From Lachnospiraceae bacterium UBA7225 (GTDB taxonomy: Bacteria > Bacillota > Clostridia > Lachnospirales > Lachnospiraceae), in NCBI GenBank assembly GCA_002473385.1, contig DKTR01000091.1:1-43867 (forward strand): a DNA stretch of 43,867 nt, in the 5' to 3' direction. This document shows, piece by piece, positions 32,052 through 39,380 of the stretch; the first letter of the stretch is position 1, and each line of letters begins with the position of its first letter. The position numbers were made by a program, and so were the translations under genes. Below the pieces are notes generated by a model, which saw only the letters and a program-made list of their open reading frames with translations, was not told where the DNA came from and ran no database searches.

Positions 32052-34130
32052 ATGGAGCAGGACGAAATGGTTCTGGAGAGATTTTCGCTCGCAGCGGAGC
32101 GGATCGCACAGATCGCTGAAAGGGCAGAGGTGCCGCAGCCGTTTGACGAATATTTTCAGAGGACGGCGGCATTTATTTTACAGATAAAAGAAATGTTCGG
32201 AGAAATCTCTGAAGGGAGGACAAAGACGTATTCCCTGGAAAAGTGGCAGCAGGTAAACCGTGCACTCTACGGAGACATTCTTCCGGAACATTATGAGACA
32301 AGTTATGGAAATCCGGCTTATGCGGTGGAAACTCTGGGAGAGGTACACGGGCGGATTCTTTCTTTTTTATATGCAGAAATCCGCAGCATGATTCCGGCAG
32401 CCTTTGAGGGGGATCTCGCAGACATCACCTCTCTGTGTGAGTTGTTCATTGAGGTTTACAATTGCTTTGAGGGGGAAGCGCTTCCCACTTACCGCCAGAT
32501 TCAGCAGATCGTTTACTGGCATGTGAGCGATTACGCCGATCAGCTTGGAGAGGATCATATCCGCAGGGCAATCGATCCTTCAATGGATTTTGCTGTGCGC
32601 ATCATAATGGAATCCGATCTGACGGATCTGCGTTATCTATATACGTATGGTGAGTATGTTTCTGAAAATGAGCTGCAGACGGCAGCGTTTTTAAATTCCC
32701 TTCCGCAGGAGGAGATTGACCGGATGGCATCTGTCTATACGGAGGGATATCGCATCGGTTTTATTCTTGGAAAAAAAGATCTGTCGAAAAAGAAAACGGT
32801 AAATATCCGCTACAGGCTTGGCTTTGAGCGGATGATCCGCAAGGCAGTCGAAAACTTTGCGCAGATGGGTCTGCAGCCGGTAATTTACCGTGCGGCAGCG
32901 CACAGTGTCAACCGCCGCCAGCATGAGCGGATTGGTTATTTCGGAGCAATTCCGAACAAACAGTTTGATTATGACCACAAGGGGGACGGCGCTATTTACC
33001 TTGACAGAGCGTTTATGGAGCGCAAACTTGGCGTGATGCGCACAGTTTATGAAAAATATAAGGAACTGGCGAATGTACACGCAGGTCCGGCGGTCGTGGA
33101 GACCTTCGGGGAAATCCCGTTTGTGCCGGAGAGCAAGGCGGCAGCCTATCATCTTTCTGAAAAGCAGCAAAAACTGGCAGTGGAGCTGGCCAATGAGACG
33201 ATGCAGATTACAAACCGCTATATCAGAGGCGACGAGCGCAGCTTTACAATCATTGCGTTCCCGGTGCCGGAGATCGGCGGCGATTTTGAGGATATTTTCC
33301 GCGAGACAGTGAAGATCAATACTCTGGACTATCAGCTTTACCGGCGTATCCAGCAGACGATCATCGATACGCTGGATATGGGTGTGCAGGTACACATTGT
33401 CGGGGCAGGCGGCAACCACACCGATCTGACGGTGCAGCTTCCAAAGCTGAAGGATCCGGAAAAGGAGACGCTGTTTGAAAACTGTGTGGCGGATGTTAAC
33501 ATTCCGGTTGGCGAGGTATTTACTTCACCGAAGCTGGCAGGCACGAACGGGCGCCTGCACGTAACGAAGGTTTATTTGAATGAACTGTGTTATCACAATC
33601 TGGATATCATATTTACGGACGGCATGATTACCGGTTATTCCTGTACCAATTTTGATTCGGAAGAGGAAAATAAGAATTATGTCCGCGAAAATGTGCTGTT
33701 TCACCACGACACTCTGCCGATGGGAGAATTTGCCATTGGCACCAATACTACGGCGTATGTGATGGCGGAAAAATATCAGATTGGGGATAAGCTGCCGATT
33801 CTGATTGCGGAGAAGATGGGACCGCATTTTGCAGTCGGCGATACCTGCTATTCCTGGGCGGAGGACACAGCGGTATTCAACCCGGACGGCAAGGAGATTA
33901 TTGCCAGGGACAATGAGGTGTCGCTGCTGCGCAAAACTGACGCATCGAAGGCATATTTTGGCTGCCACACGGACATCACGATCCCGTACCATGAACTGGC
34001 GCTGATTGAGGTAATCACGGCGGAGGGCAGGCATATTCCTGTTATTGCAGATGGGCGTTTTGTTTTGCCCGGCTGCGAGGAATTAAATCGCCCATTACTG
34101 TTCGCGCAGCCTCAAACACCTGCTGTTTGA
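32052..34130 (+). CDS. M29-family metallo-aminopeptidase with long N-terminal extension
   Basis: A 692-residue protein. The C-terminal 400 residues match aminopeptidases of family M29 (AmpS/PepS type), which remove N-terminal residues from peptides with two metal ions. Likely metal or catalytic residues lie in IPVGEVFTSP (Glu, about residue 487), GEFAIGTN (about 559), GPHFAVGDTCYSW (about 591) and CHTDITI (about 639). Usual M29 enzymes have about 370-415 residues, so the first 290 residues, rich in helices, are an added domain of unknown role. The last nine codons lie in a palindromic element that also supplies the stop codon, so the native end may have been replaced. It follows small membrane-protein genes by 14 bases. 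Confidence 0.85.
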   Translation: MEQDEMVLERFSLAAERIAQIAERAEVPQPFDEYFQRTAAFILQIKEMFGEISEGRTKTYSLEKWQQVNRALYGDILPEHYETSYGNPAYAVETLGEVHGRILSFLYAEIRSMIPAAFEGDLADITSLCELFIEVYNCFEGEALPTYRQIQQIVYWHVSDYADQLGEDHIRRAIDPSMDFAVRIIMESDLTDLRYLYTYGEYVSENELQTAAFLNSLPQEEIDRMASVYTEGYRIGFILGKKDLSKKKTVNIRYRLGFERMIRKAVENFAQMGLQPVIYRAAAHSVNRRQHERIGYFGAIPNKQFDYDHKGDGAIYLDRAFMERKLGVMRTVYEKYKELANVHAGPAVVETFGEIPFVPESKAAAYHLSEKQQKLAVELANETMQITNRYIRGDERSFTIIAFPVPEIGGDFEDIFRETVKINTLDYQLYRRIQQTIIDTLDMGVQVHIVGAGGNHTDLTVQLPKLKDPEKETLFENCVADVNIPVGEVFTSPKLAGTNGRLHVTKVYLNELCYHNLDIIFTDGMITGYSCTNFDSEEENKNYVRENVLFHHDTLPMGEFAIGTNTTAYVMAEKYQIGDKLPILIAEKMGPHFAVGDTCYSWAEDTAVFNPDGKEIIARDNEVSLLRKTDASKAYFGCHTDITIPYHELALIEVITAEGRHIPVIADGRFVLPGCEELNRPLLFAQPQTPAV

Positions 34131-34212
34131 GGCGTGAGAACGTGATCCGGGTGTGAGCAGATCCCATTCGCGAAGCGAATTTTAAATGGATCTGCGAAGG
34201 CGGCTGCGAACA
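34099..34212. repeat. Nested palindromic element overlapping the aminopeptidase stop codon
   Basis: Outer arms TGTTCGCGCAGCC (34099-34111) and GGCTGCGAACA (34202-34212) are inverted repeats. Inside are a perfect hairpin, GCCTCAAACA/TGTTTGAGGC (34109-34118 and 34124-34133), and a second, GCAGATCC/GGATCTGC (about 34157-34164 and 34187-34194), enclosing ATTCGC-GAA-GCGAAT. The whole could fold as a three-way junction. It is likely a dispersed REP/MITE-like repeat; no second copy is present in the window. The stop codon of the aminopeptidase gene (34128-34130) lies within the first hairpin. Confidence 0.7.
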
Positions 34213-34243
34213 AAGTGAGCAGACCTGAATCGTCCGATGGATG

Positions 34244-34272
34244 TTGACAAGCAGGAAAAGAATTAGTACAAT
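34244..34272 (+). promoter_or_regulatory. Promoter of the purEMND operon
   Basis: Perfect TTGACA (34244-34249), 17-base spacer, TACAAT (34267-34272). Transcription would start near 34279, leaving a leader of only about 33 bases, so there is no room for a purine riboswitch between the start point and purE. Confidence 0.85.
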
Positions 34273-34311
34273 GGAAACAGTTATTACAGAATTGTTAAAG
34301 GAGAAAAGATC

Positions 34312-34812
34312 ATGGCAAAAGTTGGAATTGTAATGGGAAGCGACTCAGATATGCCTGTTATGGCAAAAGCGGCAGACATTCTGGATAAGCTTGGCGTGGA
34401 ATACGAAATGTCTATCATTTCCGCACACCGCGAGCCGGATACTTTTTTTGAATATGCAAAATCAGCTGAAGCGAAAGGCTTTAAGGTAATCATTGCGGGA
34501 GCAGGTATGGCGGCGCATCTGCCCGGCATGTGCGCGGCAATTTTCCCGATGCCGGTCATTGGCATCCCGATGCACACCAGTTCCCTCGGCGGAAGAGATT
34601 CTCTGTATTCCATCGTGCAGATGCCGTCCGGCATCCCGGTGGCGACGGTGGCGATCAACGGCGGTGCAAATGCCGGGCTGCTTGCGGCAAAAATCCTTGC
34701 CACCTCAGATGAAGCGCTTCTTGCGCGTCTGAAAGCTTACTCTGAGGACTTGAAGAAGCAGGTAGAGGCAAAGGACGCAAGACTGAAGGAAGTAGGATAT
34801 AAGGCATACTAA
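34312..34812 (+). CDS. purE: N5-carboxyaminoimidazole ribonucleotide mutase
   Basis: A 166-residue class I PurE, which converts N5-CAIR to CAIR in purine synthesis. Signature segments: GIVMGSDSDMPVM, the catalytic ISAHREPD (H39), GAGMAAHLPGM, and SLYSIVQMPSGIPVATV. Length matches the family. The gene follows its own promoter with AAAGGAG as ribosome site and leads an operon with purM, purN and purD. The partner purK is not in the window, so it must lie elsewhere if present. Confidence 0.96.
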   Translation: MAKVGIVMGSDSDMPVMAKAADILDKLGVEYEMSIISAHREPDTFFEYAKSAEAKGFKVIIAGAGMAAHLPGMCAAIFPMPVIGIPMHTSSLGGRDSLYSIVQMPSGIPVATVAINGGANAGLLAAKILATSDEALLARLKAYSEDLKKQVEAKDARLKEVGYKAY

Positions 34813-34839
34813 AAGCGGCAGGCGAGAGGAGAAAAAGTT

Positions 34840-35865
34840 ATGGATTATAAGCATGCGGGAGTAGATATCGAGGCTGGCTACAGATCTGTGGAGCTGATGA
34901 AGGAGCACGTAAAGCGGACGATGCGGGAAGAGGTCCTGGGCGGACTGGGAGGCTTCTCCGGTGCGTTTTCGCTGGCAAAAATAAAAAATATGGAAGAACC
35001 GGTGCTGCTGTCCGGCACGGACGGCTGCGGTACTAAGGTGAAGCTGGCATTTATTCTGGATAAACACGATACCATCGGTATCGACGCGGTGGCAATGTGT
35101 GTAAATGACATTGCCTGCGCAGGCGGCGAGCCGTTATTTTTCCTGGACTATATTGCCTGCGGGAAGAATTACCCGGAAAAGATCGCGGCAATCGTAGGCG
35201 GTGTGGCAGAGGGCTGTGTACAGTCAGACTGCGCGCTGATCGGCGGTGAGACGGCGGAACATCCGGGACTGATGCCGGAAGATGAGTACGACATTGCAGG
35301 TTTTGCAGTGGGTGTGGTAGATAAAAAGGATCTCATTACCGGGGAGAATATCAAGGCAGGCGATACGCTGATCGGTATTGCCAGCTCCGGTGTACACAGC
35401 AATGGTTTTTCGCTGGTGCGCAAGGTATTTTCCATGGACAGCGAATCTTTAAATACATATTATGAAGAGCTTGGGAAGACGCTTGGAGAGGCATTGCTGG
35501 CACCGACCAGGATTTATGTGAAGGCGCTGCGCAGCATCAAAGAAGCAGGCGTGCGTATAAAAGGCTGCAGTCACATCACAGGCGGCGGTTTTTACGAAAA
35601 TATTCCGAGAATGCTGCCGGACGGTGCGCGGGCAGTGGTAAAGAAGGACAGCTACGAAGTTCCGGCGATCTTCAGAATGCTTGCAAAGGAAGGGCAGATT
35701 GCGGAGCAGATGATGTATAATACCTTTAACATGGGCATTGGCATGGCGCTTGCGGTAGATCCGGCGGATGCGGAAAAGACATTAGCGGCTCTGGCAGCGG
35801 CCGGTGAGACGGCATATGTAATCGGCAGCATTGCTGAAGGGGAGAAGGGCGTGGAGTTATGCTGA
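34840..35865 (+). CDS. purM: Phosphoribosylformylglycinamidine cyclo-ligase (AIR synthetase)
   Basis: A 341-residue ATP-dependent enzyme that closes FGAM to AIR. Typical segments are YKHAGVDIEAGYRSVELMK at the N-terminus, LGGFSGAFSL, LLSGTDGCGTKVKLAF, CVNDIACAGGEPLFFLDYIA, GGETAEHPGLM and ITGGGFYENIPRMLP. The length is normal. GAGAGGAG precedes the ATG. The last 7 bases overlap purN, so translation is coupled. Confidence 0.97.
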   Translation: MDYKHAGVDIEAGYRSVELMKEHVKRTMREEVLGGLGGFSGAFSLAKIKNMEEPVLLSGTDGCGTKVKLAFILDKHDTIGIDAVAMCVNDIACAGGEPLFFLDYIACGKNYPEKIAAIVGGVAEGCVQSDCALIGGETAEHPGLMPEDEYDIAGFAVGVVDKKDLITGENIKAGDTLIGIASSGVHSNGFSLVRKVFSMDSESLNTYYEELGKTLGEALLAPTRIYVKALRSIKEAGVRIKGCSHITGGGFYENIPRMLPDGARAVVKKDSYEVPAIFRMLAKEGQIAEQMMYNTFNMGIGMALAVDPADAEKTLAALAAAGETAYVIGSIAEGEKGVELC

Positions 35866-36494
35866 GAATAGTAGTGCTTGTATCCGGCGGCGGGACGAAC
35901 CTGCAGGCAATCATCGACGCGATGGCGGCAGGGAAGATCAGAAATGCTGAGATTGCGGCAGTTATCAGCAATAATCCGAATGCCTATGCACTGAAGCGTG
36001 CAGAGCAGGCAGGTATTGAGGCAGTGTGTGTTTCACCAAAGGCATTTGAGACACGCGGTGAGTTCAACCGGGCGCTGCTTGCAAAAATCCAGTCGTATGC
36101 ACCGGAGCTGATTGTGCTGGCAGGCTGCATGGTAGTCATTCCCAAAGAAATGGTGCAGGCATATCCAAACCGTATTATCAACATTCATCCGGCACTGATC
36201 CCGGCTTTTTGCGGAACAGGTTATTACGGACTGCGGGTACATGAGAAGGTGCTGGAGCGCGGCGTGAAGCTTACCGGGGCAACGGTACATTTTGTGGATG
36301 AGGGGACGGATACCGGACCGATTATTCTGCAGAAGGCAGTTGAGGTGAAACAGGACGATACGCCGGAAATTCTGCAGCGGCGGGTGATGGAGGAAGCAGA
36401 GTGGCAGATTATGCCCCGGGCAATCAATCTAATCGCAAACGGCTGTGTGAAGGTGGAAAATGGCAGAGCATTCATAAGCGGAGGAGAGAAATGA
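35859..36494 (+). CDS. purN: Phosphoribosylglycinamide formyltransferase
   Basis: A 211-residue folate-dependent enzyme that formylates GAR. Landmarks are VLVSGGGTNLQAIIDA (phosphate site), the catalytic Asn-His in IINIHPALIP, and the Asp of VDEGTDTGPII. The end of the active-site loop reads PAFCGTGYYG rather than the common LLPKYPG, a variant that keeps the catalytic residues. It overlaps purM by 7 bases and purD by 4 (ATGA). Confidence 0.96.
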   Translation: MLRIVVLVSGGGTNLQAIIDAMAAGKIRNAEIAAVISNNPNAYALKRAEQAGIEAVCVSPKAFETRGEFNRALLAKIQSYAPELIVLAGCMVVIPKEMVQAYPNRIINIHPALIPAFCGTGYYGLRVHEKVLERGVKLTGATVHFVDEGTDTGPIILQKAVEVKQDDTPEILQRRVMEEAEWQIMPRAINLIANGCVKVENGRAFISGGEK

Positions 36495-37765
36495 AGGTAC
36501 TGATCGTAGGGAGCGGCGGCAGAGAGCATGCGATTGCATGGAAGGTTGCCCAGAGTCCCAGAGTAGAGAAGATATACTGTGCGCCGGGCAACGCGGGTGT
36601 GGAACAGTATGCCGAGTGCGTTAATATCGGTGCGATGGAATTTGACCGTCTGGCGGCATTTGCAAAGGAAAAAGAAATTGATCTGACTGTGATCGGCATG
36701 GATGATCCGCTGGTGGGCGGTATTGTAGATGTTTTTGAAAAAGAGGGGCTGCGGGTATTCGGACCGCGTGCAAATGCGGCAATCCTGGAGGGATCCAAGG
36801 CATTTTCCAAGGATATGATGAAAAAATATCATATTCCGACAGCAGCGTATGAAAACTTTGACGATCCGGATGCAGCGCTTGCTTATCTGGAGACAGCGAA
36901 GTTCCCGATTGTATTAAAGGCGGACGGACTGGCGCTCGGAAAGGGCGTGCTGATCTGCAATAGCCTGAAGGAAGCGCAGGCGGGTGTAAAGACCATCATG
37001 CTGGATAAGCAGTTTGGCGCTTCCGGCAATTGTATGGTAATCGAAGAATTTATGACGGGCAGAGAGGTGTCTGTGCTGTCTTTTGTGGATGGCAGGACAA
37101 TTAAAACCATGACAAGTGCCCAGGATCACAAGCGTGCCGGGGACGGTGACACCGGGCTGAACACCGGCGGCATGGGAACTTTTTCACCGAGTCCGTTTTA
37201 CACGAAGAAGATCGATGACTTCTGTCAGAAATATATTTATCAGCCGACGGTGGATGCGATGGCGGCAGAGGGAAGAATGTTCAAGGGCATTATTTTCTTT
37301 GGTCTGATGCTGACAGCCGACGGTCCGAAGGTGCTGGAGTATAACGCCCGGTTCGGTGATCCCGAGACACAGGTGGTGCTTCCGCGCATGAAAACAGATA
37401 TTGTGGAGGTTTTTGAGGCGTGTATCGACGGTACGCTGGATCAGGTAGAACTGGAATTTGAGGATAACGCGGCTGTCTGCGTGGTGCTTGCCTCCGACGG
37501 TTATCCGGTGAAATATGAAAAGGGCTTTCTGATCCATGGTCTGGAGAATTTTGCACAGAAAGATGGCTATTATGTATTTCACGCCGGGTCGAAACGGACG
37601 GACGAGGGTATCGTGACAAACGGCGGACGTGTACTCGGGGTCACTGCTACCGGAAAGGATCTGAAGGAAGCGCGTGCGAATGCATATGAAGCAGTAAACT
37701 GGATTGATTTTGAAAACAAATATTATCGTCATGACATTGGAAAAGCGATTGATGAAGCAAAATAA
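36491..37765 (+). CDS. purD: Phosphoribosylamine-glycine ligase (GAR synthetase)
   Basis: A 424-residue ATP-grasp enzyme joining phosphoribosylamine and glycine. It begins MKVLIVGSGGREHAIAWK, with FPIVLKADGLALGKGVLIC as the nucleotide site, and AQDHKRAGDGDTGLNTGGMG and EYNARFGDPETQ in the catalytic region. I place the start at ATG 36491, overlapping the purN stop (ATGA) with GGAGGAG upstream. A longer frame back to 36401 runs inside purN and lacks homology. It ends the pur operon; purF, purL, purC and purH are not in the window. Confidence 0.96.
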   Translation: MKVLIVGSGGREHAIAWKVAQSPRVEKIYCAPGNAGVEQYAECVNIGAMEFDRLAAFAKEKEIDLTVIGMDDPLVGGIVDVFEKEGLRVFGPRANAAILEGSKAFSKDMMKKYHIPTAAYENFDDPDAALAYLETAKFPIVLKADGLALGKGVLICNSLKEAQAGVKTIMLDKQFGASGNCMVIEEFMTGREVSVLSFVDGRTIKTMTSAQDHKRAGDGDTGLNTGGMGTFSPSPFYTKKIDDFCQKYIYQPTVDAMAAEGRMFKGIIFFGLMLTADGPKVLEYNARFGDPETQVVLPRMKTDIVEVFEACIDGTLDQVELEFEDNAAVCVVLASDGYPVKYEKGFLIHGLENFAQKDGYYVFHAGSKRTDEGIVTNGGRVLGVTATGKDLKEARANAYEAVNWIDFENKYYRHDIGKAIDEAK

Positions 37766-37788
37766 AAATGCAAAAGAGAGGTAGTATC

Positions 37789-38856
37789 ATGAAAACACTG
37801 AAAAGAACATTGAACTGTGCGGTTATATTTTTGATCGCATCGCTGTGGCTGATGTGCATGACGGTATCCGCCGAGTCGGGGGACAATTCGTTATATGATC
37901 TGGGACTGCAGAACGCATCCGCCTGCTCACCGGAATTTGTGTACTCCACATGGGAGTATGATGTTACCGTTCCGGCAGGAACCACGGAGCTGCTGCTTGA
38001 CCCAATTACATCGGATTCAAATGCGTCTGTCATTGATATCAGCGGCACACAGCTCGGCGAGGACGGAACCTCTACTGTTTACATTACCGTAGAGGCTGCT
38101 AATGGCAACCGTGTATCCTATACACTGCATGTTACCACTGAAGAGGGCGAGGCTGAAACCGAGCCGCGGCAGACGGAAGCATCAGCAGAGCAGAAAGCAG
38201 CAGAGGAAGCACAGAGACTGTCGGAACAGGCAGCGAGTGAAGCGGCCCAGAAGCAGCAGGCGGAGTTTGAGCAGGCAAAGGCTCAGCTGACATCGCTCAC
38301 ACGGGAAAATGAGGATCTGACAAACCGTATCAGCCTGTTGATGAAGATTCTTTACGGTCTGGTTGGCTTTGCTGTATTGCTCCTGTTCTTTATGATAAAC
38401 CAGAGCCTGCGCAATAAGGATCTCAAGGAAGATCTCAAAGAGGCAAGACAGGCGGAAGAGAATCAGGAGTTTGCGCGCAAGGAGCAGAATATGCAGCAGA
38501 CCTACTACTATAACCCGCAGCAGAATATGCAGCAGGGCATGGATACCGCCAGAAAGGCTCCGGAGAGAATGTATGCCGCGCAGCCGATGGCAGACGCTTC
38601 TGCAAGCGTTCAGGAAGCATTTGGAAATGCCTCCCAGGTGCTGCACGCACAGCCGGCGCCGGGGCAGGTGAATGCACCGGTACAGAAGCCGGAGGAAACC
38701 CGGAGACCGGAGATGACGGCAGCAGGCGCAGTACCGCAGCCGGAGATGCCGGTGCAGAATACAGCGCCCAGGCAGACACAGGCACCCTCTGAGCCAGTCA
38801 TGGTGCAGGGGCAGACAGAAGAGCCGGATGTAAATGTTGAGATGATCGATCTGTAA
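37789..38856 (+). CDS. Membrane-anchored protein with cadherin-like domain, coiled coil and Gln/Pro-rich tail
   Basis: A 355-residue protein starting at ATG 37789 (AGAGAGG upstream). It has a signal peptide ending near TVSA (about residue 28), a cadherin-like beta-sandwich (about 35-120; LYDLGLQN, then FVYSTWEYDVTVPAGTT and NRVSYTLHV), and a Glu/Ala/Gln-rich coiled coil (about 125-187, AEEAQRLSEQAASEAAQKQQ). A single membrane helix follows (about 189-207, ILYGLVGFAVLLLFFMI), then a charged stretch and a Gln/Met/Pro-rich tail of about 120 residues. The outside part would face the wall and the disordered tail the cytoplasm. The function is unknown; a wall-sensing or scaffolding role is guesswork. 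It lies just after purD and before a terminator. Confidence 0.8.
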   Translation: MKTLKRTLNCAVIFLIASLWLMCMTVSAESGDNSLYDLGLQNASACSPEFVYSTWEYDVTVPAGTTELLLDPITSDSNASVIDISGTQLGEDGTSTVYITVEAANGNRVSYTLHVTTEEGEAETEPRQTEASAEQKAAEEAQRLSEQAASEAAQKQQAEFEQAKAQLTSLTRENEDLTNRISLLMKILYGLVGFAVLLLFFMINQSLRNKDLKEDLKEARQAEENQEFARKEQNMQQTYYYNPQQNMQQGMDTARKAPERMYAAQPMADASASVQEAFGNASQVLHAQPAPGQVNAPVQKPEETRRPEMTAAGAVPQPEMPVQNTAPRQTQAPSEPVMVQGQTEEPDVNVEMIDL

Positions 38857-38879
38857 ACAGACGGGCACGAAAGAGGAAG

Positions 38880-38916
38880 AAAAAGAGGACTGTCGCGCAA
38901 TACGGCGGTCCTTTTT
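38880..38916 (+). terminator. Intrinsic terminator
   Basis: AGGACTG (38886-38892) pairs with CGGTCCT (38906-38912), extended by A-T pairs and followed by TTTT. It closes the upstream transcription unit. Confidence 0.8.
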
Positions 38917-38930
38917 CCATAAACTTTCGC

Positions 38931-38958
38931 TTGCATATGCAGTCAACTGTGCTATAAT
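38931..38958 (+). promoter_or_regulatory. Promoter of the regulator-clpC operon
   Basis: TTGCAT (38931-38936), 16-base spacer, perfect TATAAT (38953-38958). Transcription would start near 38965, about 30 bases before the regulator gene. No CtsR-type operator is recognised. Confidence 0.7.
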
Positions 38959-38995
38959 ATATATAACAAAAATCTGGGAAACGGAAGTGGTACAG

Positions 38996-39376
38996 ATGAT
39001 AATTGAAATCGATTTTCAGAGCGATGAGGCAATTTATTTACAGCTTACAAACCAGATTATTCTGGGAATTGCAACGTCTGCTATCCGCGAGGGGGATGCG
39101 CTTCCCTCGGTCCGGCAGATGGCGGACGACATCGGCATCAATATGCACACGGTAAACAAAGCATATTCCGTATTGCGCCAGGAGGGCTTTCTCCAGCTTG
39201 ACCGCAGAAGAGGTGCGGTGGTTGCCCTGGATACAGACAAGATGCAGGCGATGGAGGAAATGCGCAGTGCCTTGCGGGTGCTTCTGGCAAAGGGCTGCTG
39301 CAAAAATATTACCGGTGAAGAAGTGCATACTATGATTGATGAGATATTAGACGATATGAAAAACGGAAGGATGTAA
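38996..39376 (+). CDS. GntR-family (YtrA-type) transcriptional regulator
   Basis: A 126-residue regulator with an N-terminal winged helix (about residues 10-75; the core helix pair lies in DALPSVRQMADDIGINMHTV) and a short helical C-terminus with no ligand domain, as in the YtrA subgroup. Those proteins often repress their own operon and adjacent transport genes. I favour ATG 38996 because homologues usually begin at this MIIEIDF segment, but GTG 38987 (three residues more) is possible. It lies 4 bases before clpC in the same operon, where ctsR-mcsA-mcsB would be expected in Bacilli. Confidence 0.85.
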   Translation: MIIEIDFQSDEAIYLQLTNQIILGIATSAIREGDALPSVRQMADDIGINMHTVNKAYSVLRQEGFLQLDRRRGAVVALDTDKMQAMEEMRSALRVLLAKGCCKNITGEEVHTMIDEILDDMKNGRM

Positions 39377-39380
39377 AAAT

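Noticed and set aside
15717..34212. CRISPR array or insertion sequence.
   Set aside because: The repeats found are single nested palindromes without spacers or a transposase gene; no such array or transposase frame is visible anywhere in the window.
34213..34311. Purine riboswitch ahead of purE.
   Set aside because: The promoter at 34244-34272 leaves only about 33 bases of leader, too short for an aptamer and expression platform.
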